From: CALBPI01 sp038529355
Lineage (GTDB): Bacteria; Pseudomonadota; Gammaproteobacteria; Steroidobacterales; Woeseiaceae
Length of the DNA: 64,000 nt
NCBI GenBank assembly: GCA_038529355.1
Contig: JBCBDU010000003.1
Coordinates: 87,039 to 151,038, forward strand
Direction of reading: 5' to 3'
Below the pieces are notes generated by a model. The model was not told the origin of the DNA. It ran no database searches and saw only the letters and a program-made list of their open reading frames with translations. Below, one piece after another: positions 1 to 11,299 of the stretch (within the stretch, counting starts at the first letter, position 1; the number at the start of each line of letters is the position of its first letter). The position numbers were made by a program, and so were the translations under genes.

Positions 1-1
1 T

Positions 2-2176
2 GTGTCAACAGTAGGCGAACGCGGGCTTGATTACGCTTCCGGACTGCTAGACCGGTTCGCCAACAGTCGTTGGGCAACCGGATTCAAAAAACTACTCGAC
101 GAACTGCGCGCCTATCTGCCCGCTGAGCAGATAGAGCTCGTTGCGCGCGCCTACGAATTTGGTGCCGCGGCGCATCACGGCCAGAAGCGTAAATCGGGCG
201 CACCCTACATCAGCCATCCTGTCGCGGTGGCGACAATCCTTGCCGAGATGCGGATGGACGCCGAAACCATCGCTGCGGCCATCCTGCACGATGTCATTGA
301 AGACACGCCAGCTGCTGCCGATGAGCTCGAAGCTCAGTTCGGCAAGGCCGTGACCACGCTCGTTGAAGGGGTCACCAAACTCGACCAGGTGCAATTCAAG
401 AGTCGCGCCGAGGCGCAGGCCAGCAGCTTTCGCAAAATGTTGCTGGCCATGGTCGAGGATATTCGCGTCATCCTCGTCAAACTCGCCGACCGCTTGCACA
501 ACATGCGCACAATGGAATCGATGCCGCCCGACAAGCAGCGACGGATCGCGCGCGAAACACTGGAGATCTACGCGCCCATCGCCAACCGTTTGGGCATCAA
601 CACGATCAAGGTAGAGCTCGAGGAGCTGGGCTTTCGCTATCTGTACCCGTATCGCTACCAGGTCCTGCGCAATGCGATCCGCAAATCGACTGGTAACCAA
701 AAGCGCGTCATCGCGCAATTGTCCGAAACGCTAGGCGCCGCGCTGCACTCGCACAACATCCGCGGCGAGGTGCTCGGGCGCCGCAAGAACCTGTACAGCA
801 TCTACCAGAAGATGCAGGAAAAACGCATTTCGCTGAGCGAAATCGTCGACGTCTACGGTTTTCGCATCATCGTCGATTCGGTCGACACCTGCTATCGCTG
901 TCTGGGTCTGGTGCACAAACTCTACCGACCGATGCCCGGTCGCTTCAAGGATTACATCGCGATCCCGCGCATCAACGGCTATCAGTCGCTACACACGACC
1001 TGTTTTGGACCACGCGGCCTGCCATTGGAAGTACAGATCCGTACGGGCGCAATGGATATGTTGGCCGAAGACGGCATCGCATCGCACTGGCAATACAAAG
1101 CAACAGACAGCGGCTCCAACTCGTCCCAACAACGCGCACGCGAATGGCTGGGCCGGCTGATGGAGATGGACGAAACTGCCAGCTCCGAAGAATTCATGGA
1201 ACACGTCAAGGTCGACCTGTTTCCGGATAAGGTGTACGTATTCACGCCCAAGGGTGACATCCTGCGCCTGCCGCGCGGTGCGACTCCGGTCGACTTCGCC
1301 TATGCCGTGCACACCGATGTCGGCAATCGTTGCGTCGCCGCCAAGATTGATCGTCGTCTGGTGCCGTTGCGTAGCCAGCTAACGAACGGCCAAAGCGTGG
1401 AAATCATTACGGCACGCGGCGCCAAGCCCAATCCGAGTTGGGTGAACTATGTCGTGACCGCCAAAGCGCGTACGGCGATTCGGCAATACCTGAAGAACCT
1501 GCGTCAGGATGAGGCACGCGATCTGGGCAAACGCATGCTCAACGCAGCGCTCGGCGAATTCTCGTTGTCGATTCGCAAGCTGCCGCGCGCGCGCATCAAC
1601 GACTATCTCGAAGAGATTGGTTTGAACAATCTGACCGAGCTGTATGAACAACTCGGCCTTGGCGAGCGGCTGGCACCACTGGCCGCCAAGCAATTGATGA
1701 CCGAGCAAAGCGAATCGAGCAACCTGAAGGACGAGCCGCTAACGATTTCCGGCACCGAAGGGATGGTGGTCACCTACGCGCGCTGCTGTAGCCCGATTCC
1801 CGGCGATACCATCATGGGCTATTTGAGCTCGGGCCGCGGCATCGTCGTGCATCGCACGCAGTGCGGCAACCTGTCGAGCTTTCGCAAACACGCCGAAAAG
1901 TGGATCGACGTCGAGTGGCTAGATGGCATTGATCAGCGGTTCCACGTGTTGCTCACTGTTGAAGCGGTCAATCGCATGGGCGTTTTGGCCGAGGTTGCCT
2001 CGACCATCGCCGGCGTCGGCTCCAACATCGATCAGGTCGAAGTGCGCTCGAAAGACATCGACACATCCAACCTTGCCTTCGGCGTGGAGGTGACCGATCG
2101 CGTCCACCTGGCCAACGTGATGCGCAGCATCCGGGCGATGAAGAGTGTGCTGCGCGTCTCCAGAAACCTCGCCTGA
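2..2176 (+). CDS. spoT: Bifunctional (p)ppGpp synthetase/hydrolase SpoT
   Basis: Makes and degrades the alarmone (p)ppGpp in the cytoplasm. The N-terminal HD hydrolase domain is intact, with the SHP histidine at 72 and HDVIEDT at 96-102, so this is a SpoT-type enzyme rather than a hydrolase-dead RelA. A synthetase domain follows (RFKDYIA and NGYQSLHT, around 310-335), then a TGS domain (near 404-465), a Cys-containing helical region (CCSPIPGD) and a C-terminal ACT domain. The GTG at base 2 gives 724 residues, about 20 more than E. coli SpoT; the window begins here, so the true start could lie upstream. The spoT-ridA-recG order is common in gammaproteobacteria. Confidence 0.96.
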   Translation: MSTVGERGLDYASGLLDRFANSRWATGFKKLLDELRAYLPAEQIELVARAYEFGAAAHHGQKRKSGAPYISHPVAVATILAEMRMDAETIAAAILHDVIEDTPAAADELEAQFGKAVTTLVEGVTKLDQVQFKSRAEAQASSFRKMLLAMVEDIRVILVKLADRLHNMRTMESMPPDKQRRIARETLEIYAPIANRLGINTIKVELEELGFRYLYPYRYQVLRNAIRKSTGNQKRVIAQLSETLGAALHSHNIRGEVLGRRKNLYSIYQKMQEKRISLSEIVDVYGFRIIVDSVDTCYRCLGLVHKLYRPMPGRFKDYIAIPRINGYQSLHTTCFGPRGLPLEVQIRTGAMDMLAEDGIASHWQYKATDSGSNSSQQRAREWLGRLMEMDETASSEEFMEHVKVDLFPDKVYVFTPKGDILRLPRGATPVDFAYAVHTDVGNRCVAAKIDRRLVPLRSQLTNGQSVEIITARGAKPNPSWVNYVVTAKARTAIRQYLKNLRQDEARDLGKRMLNAALGEFSLSIRKLPRARINDYLEEIGLNNLTELYEQLGLGERLAPLAAKQLMTEQSESSNLKDEPLTISGTEGMVVTYARCCSPIPGDTIMGYLSSGRGIVVHRTQCGNLSSFRKHAEKWIDVEWLDGIDQRFHVLLTVEAVNRMGVLAEVASTIAGVGSNIDQVEVRSKDIDTSNLAFGVEVTDRVHLANVMRSIRAMKSVLRVSRNLA

Positions 2177-2249
2177 CGCACAACACCGCGCAACGTCCGA
2201 CCAGCAACTTCGCATATACTGCATGCCTGACCTAGCAAGGCGAGCAAAC

Positions 2250-2630
2250 ATGTTACGTAAACCGATTCAAACTGATCAGGCACCCGGTGCTATCGGCACT
2301 TACTCGCAGGCAATCCGCACCGGTGACCTGCTGTTTATCTCGGGGCAAATACCGCTTGAGCCGGTCTCAATGACCGTCGTCGATGGCGACTTCAAAACAC
2401 GCGTGCGACAAGTCTTCCAAAACCTGCAGCACGTCACCGAGGCCGCCGGGGGCAACTTGTCGAACGCCGTCAAAGTGACCATTTTCCTGACCGACATGAA
2501 TGACTTTGCTGCTGTTAATGAAGTCATGAGCGAGTTCTTCACAACACCGTATCCGGCGCGCGCCGCTGTCGGCGTTGCCGCCCTGCCAAAAGGTGTCGAT
2601 GTTGAAGCTGACGCCGTCGTGGCGCTGTAA
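2250..2630 (+). CDS. ridA: RidA family reactive enamine/imine deaminase
   Basis: A 126-residue RidA (YjgF/YER057c/UK114) protein. The family hydrolyses reactive 2-aminoacrylate and related enamines released by PLP enzymes, as a cytosolic trimer. The hallmarks are present: GTYSQAI near the N terminus, FISGQIPL, and the conserved arginine in PYPARAAV. ATG 2250 follows a purine-rich AAGGCGAG site and gives the usual family length; longer in-frame starts would run into the end of spoT. It sits between spoT and recG in the same direction. Confidence 0.94.
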   Translation: MLRKPIQTDQAPGAIGTYSQAIRTGDLLFISGQIPLEPVSMTVVDGDFKTRVRQVFQNLQHVTEAAGGNLSNAVKVTIFLTDMNDFAAVNEVMSEFFTTPYPARAAVGVAALPKGVDVEADAVVAL

Positions 2631-2642
2631 CAGGCAGCGTTG

Positions 2643-4727
<2,085 letters not shown>

Positions 4728-4769
4728 ACTATCGGGCTGAGGCACGATTTGAAGGCACGGCAATACGCT

Positions 4770-5330
4770 ATGGGCGCAGACCAGACATCCGGGCAGAGCA
4801 CAACATCGCACGATAACAATCCGTGGCGCGCAGCGCTGCCGATGTCCGGCAATGCCGCCGACTGGCTTGGCGATCCGGGCTTGCTCACCGACGATGTGCG
4901 CCGCTCCTGCACCGGCCCGCTAACGCTGGACATCATTCACGACGGCCGCGCTCTGCTGCCGGACATCGTAACGGCCGCGTTACCGGGCACATTCAGCAAT
5001 GCCGGTTGGCACCGCGAAATCAGCATGCGCATGAATGGTGTGCTGGTTGTGCACGCGCGCACGTTCGCACCCCGCGAGACGCTCGATGCTCACCCGTGGC
5101 TCGAAGCGTTGGGCACCAACCCTCTCGGTCACGCGCTGGCAAAGATGGGCGACGCCGCGCGCGTTGACATGCAGTTTTGCGAATCGTCAGTACTGCAGGG
5201 CGAGTTAGCGCCACCAGCCACTTGTGATGGCTGGTCGCGACGCTCGTTGTTCCAGTTTGACACCTTACCGTTGCTGCTGTTTGAGCACTTCACCACCGCG
5301 CTGTTAACGCAACGCAGGCGACGCCAATGA
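4770..5330 (+). CDS. ubiC: Chorismate lyase UbiC
   Basis: Converts chorismate to 4-hydroxybenzoate plus pyruvate, the first committed step of ubiquinone synthesis. It is a compact 186-residue protein with family features: a W-L-x-D-P-G-L-L-T-D segment near residue 30, the REISMRMNG strand, NPLGHALAKMG and a C-terminal WSRRSLFQF strand. ATG 4770 is preferred over an in-frame TTG at 4749. The stop overlaps the ubiA start (ATGA), so the two are translationally coupled and act in successive steps. Sequence conservation is modest, as usual for this family. Confidence 0.88.
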   Translation: MGADQTSGQSTTSHDNNPWRAALPMSGNAADWLGDPGLLTDDVRRSCTGPLTLDIIHDGRALLPDIVTAALPGTFSNAGWHREISMRMNGVLVVHARTFAPRETLDAHPWLEALGTNPLGHALAKMGDAARVDMQFCESSVLQGELAPPATCDGWSRRSLFQFDTLPLLLFEHFTTALLTQRRRRQ

Positions 5331-6232
5331 ACCGCCCGCAACCCAAAAGCTTCAGCCGGCGCATGTTGCGTCAATTAGACGTGTATCTGCGCCTGACCCG
5401 CCTGGATCGACCGATCGGCATCTGGCTGCTGGCCTGGCCGATGCTTTGGGCGTTGTGGATCGCCGGCACGGGTCGCCCCGATGCAACGATTCTGGTTGTG
5501 TTCGCACTCGGTGCGGTGATCACCCGGTCGGCTGGCTGTGTCATTAACGATGTCGCCGACCGACACTTCGACGGCAATGTCACCCGCACCCAGGACCGGC
5601 CACTTGCGACCGGTGAGATCGGTGTTGTTGAAGCACTGGCGCTGTTTATCGGCTTGGGCTTTATCGCGATTGGACTGGCCGCCATGCTGAACAATCTGAG
5701 CCGTGTGCTTGCCGCCGCCGCAGTCGTGTTGATGGTCGTCTACCCGTTTATGAAGCGGCATATTTCGGTGCCACAACTGGTGCTTGGTCTGGCGTTCGGG
5801 CTCGCTGTGCCGATGGCATTCGCCGCGCAGACCAATGCCATTCCGCAGGATGCCTGGTTCCTGTTCGCCATCACGGCTTTGTGGGCCGTCATCTACGACA
5901 CGATGTATGCCATGTGCGATCGCGAGGACGATTTGGCGGCCGGTATCCGCTCCAGCGCCATCCTGTTCGGCGAAAGTGACAAGTTCGTCATCGGGGCATT
6001 GCAGGCAATGATGCTGATGGCACTGCTGCTGCTTGGTCAGCGTCTGGGCATGACGGCCTGGTACTACCTGGCGATTGTCAGTGTTGCGATGTTCATGGCC
6101 TACCAACAATGGCTGATCCGCAACCGTCAACCGGCGGCCTGTCTGGCTGCGTTCAAGAACAACCACTACATCGGTCTGACGGTGTTTGTCGGTATCGCAT
6201 TGCATTATTTGTATCTGCCGCCGGCTGCGTAG
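5327..6232 (+). CDS. ubiA: 4-hydroxybenzoate polyprenyltransferase UbiA
   Basis: An integral inner-membrane prenyltransferase that attaches the polyprenyl chain to 4-hydroxybenzoate in ubiquinone synthesis. Both Asp-rich Mg2+/diphosphate motifs are visible: NDVADRHFD after GCVI, and YDTMYAMCDREDD in the second half. At 301 residues with eight or nine hydrophobic segments it matches the family. The start overlaps the ubiC stop. The 3' end overlaps the convergent comF by 28 bases. Confidence 0.96.
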   Translation: MNRPQPKSFSRRMLRQLDVYLRLTRLDRPIGIWLLAWPMLWALWIAGTGRPDATILVVFALGAVITRSAGCVINDVADRHFDGNVTRTQDRPLATGEIGVVEALALFIGLGFIAIGLAAMLNNLSRVLAAAAVVLMVVYPFMKRHISVPQLVLGLAFGLAVPMAFAAQTNAIPQDAWFLFAITALWAVIYDTMYAMCDREDDLAAGIRSSAILFGESDKFVIGALQAMMLMALLLLGQRLGMTAWYYLAIVSVAMFMAYQQWLIRNRQPAACLAAFKNNHYIGLTVFVGIALHYLYLPPAA

Positions 6233-6927
6233 CCCGCGCGCGCTAACGCAAAGACGAAAACCTCCCGCGCTCCTGCTTGCCGCAGTGCAGCCGCCGCCGC
6301 GAGCGCCGTGGCGCCACTCGTCAGCACATCGTCAACCAGACAGACGCTCGCACCGTCGATGCACCCGTTCGCAACAAAGGCGTTGCGCACGTTGGCGCGC
6401 CGCGCGCTGCCATGCAACGTCACTTGCGGCGGCGTTACCCGCGTGCGCTGCAGCGCGGTGTGGCAAACCTGCAGGCGCCAGCGCCGCGACAGCGCGCTCG
6501 CCAGCAAGCGCGCCTGGTTGAAACCGCGCTCGCGCATCCGCTGCCGATGCAACGGCACGGCAATCAGCACCGCATCTGCCAGCGCGGCAGGCAGCGCCGG
6601 CAGGAGCTGGGTCAATGCCGGCATGACGGTGAGATCGCGTTGATACTTAAGCGCAGCGATCAGGCGATCAAGCGGGAAGACGTACCGCCACGGCGCAACC
6701 ACCGCCGTACAATCGTCCGGCCAATCTTGACAAGCACCGCAGCGCGACGAAGCGACTGACAACGGCATCGCACAGTGACTGCAACACACCGTGTTGGGCA
6801 CAAAATCGGCCACGCAATCGCGACACATGGGCGTCGCAGCCGGGCCGCCACATAGCAGACAAGTCTGACCCGCAATGCGTGCGAGGCACTGCTGGATTCG
6901 CTCAATGACCGGTGTCGGAGGGTGCAT
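6205..6927 (-). CDS. comF: ComF family phosphoribosyltransferase-like protein
   Basis: A ComFC/GntX family protein linked to DNA uptake in competent bacteria. The N terminus carries two zinc-binding Cys clusters (CLLC..CRDC and CSHC..CGAC, residues about 20-65). The C terminus has a type I phosphoribosyltransferase fold with the PRPP loop VCLVDDVLTSGAT near 195-207, and the RERGFNQA motif lies between. The 240-residue length is normal. It is divergent from bioC, a neighbourhood seen in many gammaproteobacteria where comF borders biotin genes. Confidence 0.92.
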   Translation of the reverse strand: MHPPTPVIERIQQCLARIAGQTCLLCGGPAATPMCRDCVADFVPNTVCCSHCAMPLSVASSRCGACQDWPDDCTAVVAPWRYVFPLDRLIAALKYQRDLTVMPALTQLLPALPAALADAVLIAVPLHRQRMRERGFNQARLLASALSRRWRLQVCHTALQRTRVTPPQVTLHGSARRANVRNAFVANGCIDGASVCLVDDVLTSGATALAAAAALRQAGAREVFVFALARAGYAAGGRYK

Positions 6928-6998
6928 ACCTCAGCATAGAATGCCGCCGCCGTCGTTTACGCCGCACAAAAAACTGCGAAAGCCGCATAATTGCTAAC

Positions 6999-7883
6999 TT
7001 GTGTTGCAGTGTCCGGACCGAACTCTTGGAACCTTACCCAATTCACGCCAGGCGGCTGCCAAGCAGCGCCGACTTTTCACAACATGCGTTCATCGTCAAA
7101 CGCACGGCAGACGAACTGGCCTCGCGCCTCGAGTTGCTCGCGATTGAGCCGACGGCAATCGCCGATATTGGCGCGCACGATGGCGCCTTGTCACAGCAGC
7201 TGGCTGCACACTTTCCGGCCGCGCAAGTGACTGCCGTGGAACCGTTACAAGCACTGCTGACCCCGCTGTCAAGCCACAAACCACGCTGGCCATGGCAGCG
7301 CTCGCGGATACAAAGTGCCTACAATCCTCTGACTGCCCTTCAGCAGGCTGACAACAGTGTCCAGTTGGCCGTGTCGAATCTTGCGCTGCCGCGCTACGCC
7401 GAGCCGGACGCTGTGCTCAGCGAAGCCGCGCGCATCGTCGCGCCGGGCGGTGCGTTCATGCTCAGCACGCTGGGACCGGAGTCGCTGCGCGAGTTGCGCG
7501 ATGCGTGGCATGCCGTCGATCCGGACAGTGCCCATGTCGCAACTTTCACTGATATGCATGACGTCGGCGATGCATTGGTGCGGCACGGCTTCGCCGAGCC
7601 GGTGCTCGATGTCGAGCGCCTGACGATCCACTACAGCGATCCGGCAGCTTTGTGGCGGGACCTGACTGCAACGCTTGCACGCAATGTGCTGCCAGATCGA
7701 CGCAACAGTCTGACCGGACGCCAACGCTTCGCGCGCATGCTGCACAAGCTGACGCGCGGCGACAGCTTCGACATTACGCTGGAAATTGTCTACGCGCAGT
7801 GTTGGGGCAATCCGCGCACGCAGCGCAGCGCAGGTACTGACGAAGTACGCATTAGTCCGACATCGATTCGACGCCGCGTCTAA
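6999..7883 (+). CDS. bioC: Malonyl-ACP O-methyltransferase BioC
   Basis: BioC methylates malonyl-ACP so that fatty acid enzymes can build the pimeloyl chain of biotin. The SAM-binding motif I is atypical (IADIGAHDG instead of LDLGCGTG), but the rest is typical: FSQHAF near the N terminus, STLGPESLRELRDAW, FTDMHDVGDALVRHGF and LTGRQ. The start is uncertain. The longest frame begins at GTG 6912, inside the divergent comF start; TTG 6999 and TTG 7026 leave room for promoters, and I chose 6999 (294 residues). No other biotin synthesis genes are in the window, although a bioY transporter lies at 51.4 kb. Confidence 0.85.
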   Translation: MCCSVRTELLEPYPIHARRLPSSADFSQHAFIVKRTADELASRLELLAIEPTAIADIGAHDGALSQQLAAHFPAAQVTAVEPLQALLTPLSSHKPRWPWQRSRIQSAYNPLTALQQADNSVQLAVSNLALPRYAEPDAVLSEAARIVAPGGAFMLSTLGPESLRELRDAWHAVDPDSAHVATFTDMHDVGDALVRHGFAEPVLDVERLTIHYSDPAALWRDLTATLARNVLPDRRNSLTGRQRFARMLHKLTRGDSFDITLEIVYAQCWGNPRTQRSAGTDEVRISPTSIRRRV

Positions 7884-7987
7884 TTTTCGTCGCAAACTTC
7901 TGATTTAAATAGTTTTTCTGTGACCTGCCAGCTACCAGAGCCGCGCGAATTTGGTATGCTTCGTTCATCGCGTTGTGGACCCTGACG

Positions 7988-8494
7988 ATGTATCGCTTCG
8001 AGCTCACACCCAATTGCGCACTCTCCGCCACGCAGGCGGTCGTGTTTTTTGCCGGCATTGCGACGGTCAGCCTGCTCATTGCGCTGTCGTTCGTGCTGAT
8101 GGGTTACTGGCCTGTGTTGCCTTTCGCCGGGCTCGAGCTGGCTTTATTGGGCTGGGCGCTGCGCAGCAACTGGCTGCGCGGGCAGATGCGCGAACAGATT
8201 GTCATCGATGCCAAAGACGTCACGCTGCTGCGGTGCGATGCCGATGGCGACGTTGATCGAACCGTGCAGCTTACGACAGCATGGACTCAGGTCGCACTGA
8301 TTCGCGATCAGCGTGGCGTGGCCGGCACGGAACTGGCGTTTGGCGAACGCGGCAAATGGTGGGTGTTCGGGCGCTTTTTGGTTGCGCAGGAGAAACGCGC
8401 CGTGAAACGCCGAATCGAACAGGTACTTCGACAAATCCGTAACGGCCACAGCGTTTCGGCTACAAGCGAAGGCCGATCAGCCGATAACGGCTGA
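7988..8494 (+). CDS. DUF2244 membrane protein upstream of the oxidase genes
   Basis: A 168-residue protein of the DUF2244 type: two close transmembrane helices (about residues 20-65), then a soluble beta-rich domain with a W-V-x-G-R-F segment and a basic C terminus. Such genes often precede cytochrome c oxidase subunit II in proteobacteria, as here, so a role linked to oxidase assembly is plausible but unproven. ATG 7988 is preferred to an in-frame TTG at 7973. No clear ribosome binding site is visible. Confidence 0.8.
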   Translation: MYRFELTPNCALSATQAVVFFAGIATVSLLIALSFVLMGYWPVLPFAGLELALLGWALRSNWLRGQMREQIVIDAKDVTLLRCDADGDVDRTVQLTTAWTQVALIRDQRGVAGTELAFGERGKWWVFGRFLVAQEKRAVKRRIEQVLRQIRNGHSVSATSEGRSADNG

Positions 8495-8534
8495 TAAACG
8501 GGAACTGAGTCTGCATTTAACGCGCCGTAACAGG

Positions 8535-8540
8535 TACAAT
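8535..8540 (+). promoter_or_regulatory. Candidate -10 element ahead of ctaC
   Basis: TACAAT lies about 100 bases before the ctaC start, in the gap after the DUF2244 gene. A weak -35-like TGCATT sits 17 bases upstream. It could drive the oxidase genes separately from DUF2244. The match is by eye only. Confidence 0.3.
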
Positions 8541-8638
8541 TTGCAGTGGGACGAACGGAACCGGACAGACCCGCTCACATCGCGTGAGTGCGGCACCGGC
8601 TCCCCTTGCCAGATCATCAAGATCGAGATCGATAAAAC

Positions 8639-9463
8639 ATGGATATCAAACGCAAGTTTGCAGCCTTTGTGCTGCTAATGCTGCCCGGCGTGAATGCGCT
8701 GGCAGACTGGGACCTCAACATGCGCGAAGGCGTCACGGCGATCAGCCGCGAAATCTACGGCCTGCACATGCTGATTTTCTACGTGTGCTGTGTCATCGCC
8801 GTCTTCGTATTCGGCTGGATGATCGTGGCGCTGGTACTGCACCGAAAATCACGTGGCGTAGAGCCGGCGCAGTTCTCGCACAGCACGAAAGCGGAAATCA
8901 TCTGGACGCTGATCCCGGTTGTGATTCTGGTCGCGATGGCGGTGCCGGCGGCCAAAACGATGGTCAAGATTGAAGACGACCGCAACCCGGATATCACGAT
9001 CAAGGCCACCGGCTTCCAGTGGAAGTGGCAATACGAATACATCGACGAAGGCGTCAGCTTTTATTCGAACCTGGCGCGCACCAGCAACGATGCGCGGCGC
9101 CTCGACTCGGGCATCGATCCTGAATCAGTGCCGAACTACTTACTAGAAGTCGACAATCACGTCATTGTTCCGGTCAACAAAAAAGTGCGTGTGCTGATCA
9201 CCTCTAACGACGTATTACACGCCTGGTGGATGCCGGATTTCGCGATCAAGAAAGACGCAATACCCGGTTACATCAACCAGGTCTGGTTCACGGCTGAAGA
9301 GCCTGGCATCTACCGCGGCCAGTGCGCCGAATTGTGTGGCCAGGATCACGGCTTCATGCCGATTGTTGTCGAGGTACTCGAGCAGGAAGCGTTCGACACG
9401 CGCATGGCGGCGTTGAAAGTCGAGTACGGCGTGGACGCACCGAAACTGGCGGCGACGCAATAG
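8639..9463 (+). CDS. ctaC: Cytochrome c oxidase subunit II
   Basis: Carries the binuclear CuA centre that accepts electrons from cytochrome c. It has a signal peptide ending near residue 22, two transmembrane helices (about 40-65 and 83-105), and a periplasmic cupredoxin domain. The CuA ligands are visible: the His in LHAWWMPDF and the GQCAELCGQDHGFM cluster with two Cys, Glu, His and Met. The chain stops after the cupredoxin domain (274 residues), so there is no fused cytochrome c and the enzyme is aa3-type rather than caa3-type. It is followed by ctaD after 84 bases. Confidence 0.97.
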   Translation: MDIKRKFAAFVLLMLPGVNALADWDLNMREGVTAISREIYGLHMLIFYVCCVIAVFVFGWMIVALVLHRKSRGVEPAQFSHSTKAEIIWTLIPVVILVAMAVPAAKTMVKIEDDRNPDITIKATGFQWKWQYEYIDEGVSFYSNLARTSNDARRLDSGIDPESVPNYLLEVDNHVIVPVNKKVRVLITSNDVLHAWWMPDFAIKKDAIPGYINQVWFTAEEPGIYRGQCAELCGQDHGFMPIVVEVLEQEAFDTRMAALKVEYGVDAPKLAATQ

Positions 9464-9547
9464 TCGGGCACACAACATTTTTTGAAGAACAGAAGATTTA
9501 AAGGCATCAGCGCCACAACATCGACGCGCTGACGAGGAGCAAGGCAG

Positions 9548-11140
9548 ATGAGCACTGCAACACATAACGACGCAGCCCACGACGATCACCACGATCACGG
9601 ACCTGAGCTGACCGGTATTAAACGCTGGTTATTTACAACCAACCACAAAGACATCGGTTCGATGTACCTGATCTTCAGTCTGATCATGCTGTTCGTCGGC
9701 GGCGCCATGGCGCTCGTGATCCGCACCGAACTGGGGCAGCCGGGCATGCAATTCGTGCAGCCGGACTTTTACAACCAGATGGTTACGATGCACGCGCTGA
9801 TCATGATTTTCGGCGCTGTCATGCCCGCCTTTGTCGGCCTGGCGAACTGGATGATCCCGCTGATGGTAGGCGCCCCCGACATGGCCCTGCCGCGCATGAA
9901 CAACTGGTCGTTCTGGATCTTGCCCGCCGCATTCGGCATTTTGCTGTCGACGCTGTTTGTACCTGGTGGTGCGCCGGCCGGTGGCTGGACGATGTACCCG
10001 CCACTGGTGCTACAAACCGGTGATGCATTCCCGATGCTGATCTTTGCCGTTCACTTGATGGGCATCTCGTCAATCATGGGCGCGATCAACATCATCGTGA
10101 CGATCATGAACATGCGTGCGCCCGGCATGACGTTGCTGAAAATGCCGCTGTTCGTCTGGACCTGGCTCATCACGGCTTACCTGCTGATCGCGGTCATGCC
10201 GGTACTCGCTGGCGCGGTGACGATGCTGCTGACCGACCAGTTTTTCGGCACCAGCTTCTTCCGCGCGGCTGGTGGTGGTGATCCGGTTATGTTCCAGCAC
10301 ATCTTCTGGTTCTTCGGGCACCCCGAGGTCTACATCATGATCCTGCCGGCGTTCGGCATTGTGTCTGAGATCATTCCGACGTTCGCACGCAAACCGCTGT
10401 TCGGTTACGACTCCATGGTCTACGCCACGGCCAGCATCGCGTTCCTGTCGTTCATCGTCTGGGCGCACCACATGTTCACGGCAGGTATGCCACTGACCGG
10501 TCAGTTGTTCTTCATGTTTACAACGATGCTGATCGCGGTACCGACCGGCGTGAAAGTCTTCAACTGGTCCGCCACGATGTGGAAAGGCGCAATGACGTTC
10601 GAAACGCCGATGCTGTTCGCGATCGCGTTCCTGTTCCTGTTCACGATCGGTGGTTTCTCCGGTCTGATGCTGGCCATCGTGCCGGCTGACTTCCAGTACC
10701 ACGATTCGTACTTTGTTGTGGCGCATTTCCACTATGTGCTGGTGCCGGGTGCGATCTTTGCGATCATCGCCGGCGTGTACTACTGGCTGCCGAAATGGAC
10801 CGGCCACATGTACAACGAAACGCTGGGCAAAGTGCACTTCTGGCTGACGACTATTTTCGTCAACCTGACGTTCTTCCCGATGCACTTCCTCGGACTTGCC
10901 GGCATGCCGCGACGCATCCCGGATTACGCGACACAGTTTGCCGACTTCAACATGATTGCCACGGTTGGCGCGTTTGGCTTCGGTCTGTCGCAGCTGCTGT
11001 TTGTTGTCATCATTGTGCAATGCGCACGCGGCGGTAAAAAAGCCACCGCAGAAGTCTGGGACAACCCGCGCGGCCTCGAATGGACCGTGCCGTCACCGGC
11101 GCCACATCACACGTTTGATGAAGCACCGATCATTAAATAG
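9548..11140 (+). CDS. ctaD: Cytochrome c oxidase subunit I
   Basis: The catalytic subunit, holding haem a and the haem a3-CuB oxygen-reducing site in the inner membrane. The key signatures are present: FGHPEVY with the CuB His, cross-linked Tyr and the A1-type glutamate; WAHHMFTAG with two CuB histidines; and HFHYVLVPGA with the haem ligands. MNNWSFW marks the D proton channel. The 530-residue length and 12 helices are standard. A good AGGAG site precedes the ATG. Confidence 0.98.
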   Translation: MSTATHNDAAHDDHHDHGPELTGIKRWLFTTNHKDIGSMYLIFSLIMLFVGGAMALVIRTELGQPGMQFVQPDFYNQMVTMHALIMIFGAVMPAFVGLANWMIPLMVGAPDMALPRMNNWSFWILPAAFGILLSTLFVPGGAPAGGWTMYPPLVLQTGDAFPMLIFAVHLMGISSIMGAINIIVTIMNMRAPGMTLLKMPLFVWTWLITAYLLIAVMPVLAGAVTMLLTDQFFGTSFFRAAGGGDPVMFQHIFWFFGHPEVYIMILPAFGIVSEIIPTFARKPLFGYDSMVYATASIAFLSFIVWAHHMFTAGMPLTGQLFFMFTTMLIAVPTGVKVFNWSATMWKGAMTFETPMLFAIAFLFLFTIGGFSGLMLAIVPADFQYHDSYFVVAHFHYVLVPGAIFAIIAGVYYWLPKWTGHMYNETLGKVHFWLTTIFVNLTFFPMHFLGLAGMPRRIPDYATQFADFNMIATVGAFGFGLSQLLFVVIIVQCARGGKKATAEVWDNPRGLEWTVPSPAPHHTFDEAPIIK

Positions 11141-11164
11141 TGATCGCGACGGATGGCTACTGAC

Positions 11165-11299
11165 ATGAGCAAACACCCGCAAGGGGAGCCGCAAAAGCGC
11201 AAGGTGCGACGCAACACCATCATTCTGGTGTGCGTCGCCGTTGCCGTCTATGCAAGCTTCATTCTTGCCGGCGTTGTGCGCAGCGGAGCGGCGGGCTGA
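11165..11299 (+). CDS. Small single-helix membrane protein between ctaD and ctaG
   Basis: An open frame of 44 codons starting at ATG 11165. The peptide has a hydrophilic, Lys/Arg-rich head (MSKHPQGEPQKRKVRR), one helix of about 20 hydrophobic residues, and a short tail ending GAAG. Its stop overlaps the ctaG start (TGATG), which argues for real translation and coupling. Short one-helix proteins at this spot are known in proteobacterial oxidase operons and are often called cytochrome oxidase small assembly proteins; membership here is inferred from position and shape. Confidence 0.7.
   Translation: MSKHPQGEPQKRKVRRNTIILVCVAVAVYASFILAGVVRSGAAG

Noticed and set aside
5375..6205. 276-codon open frame antisense to ubiA
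   Set aside because: Mirror frame of a conserved membrane enzyme; the product is polar, of unlikely composition and has no recognisable motif.
10070..11020. 316-codon open frame on the minus strand inside ctaD
   Set aside because: It lies wholly antisense to a well-conserved oxidase gene, its product is rich in His, Arg, Asp and Gln as expected of a shadow frame, and it resembles no family.
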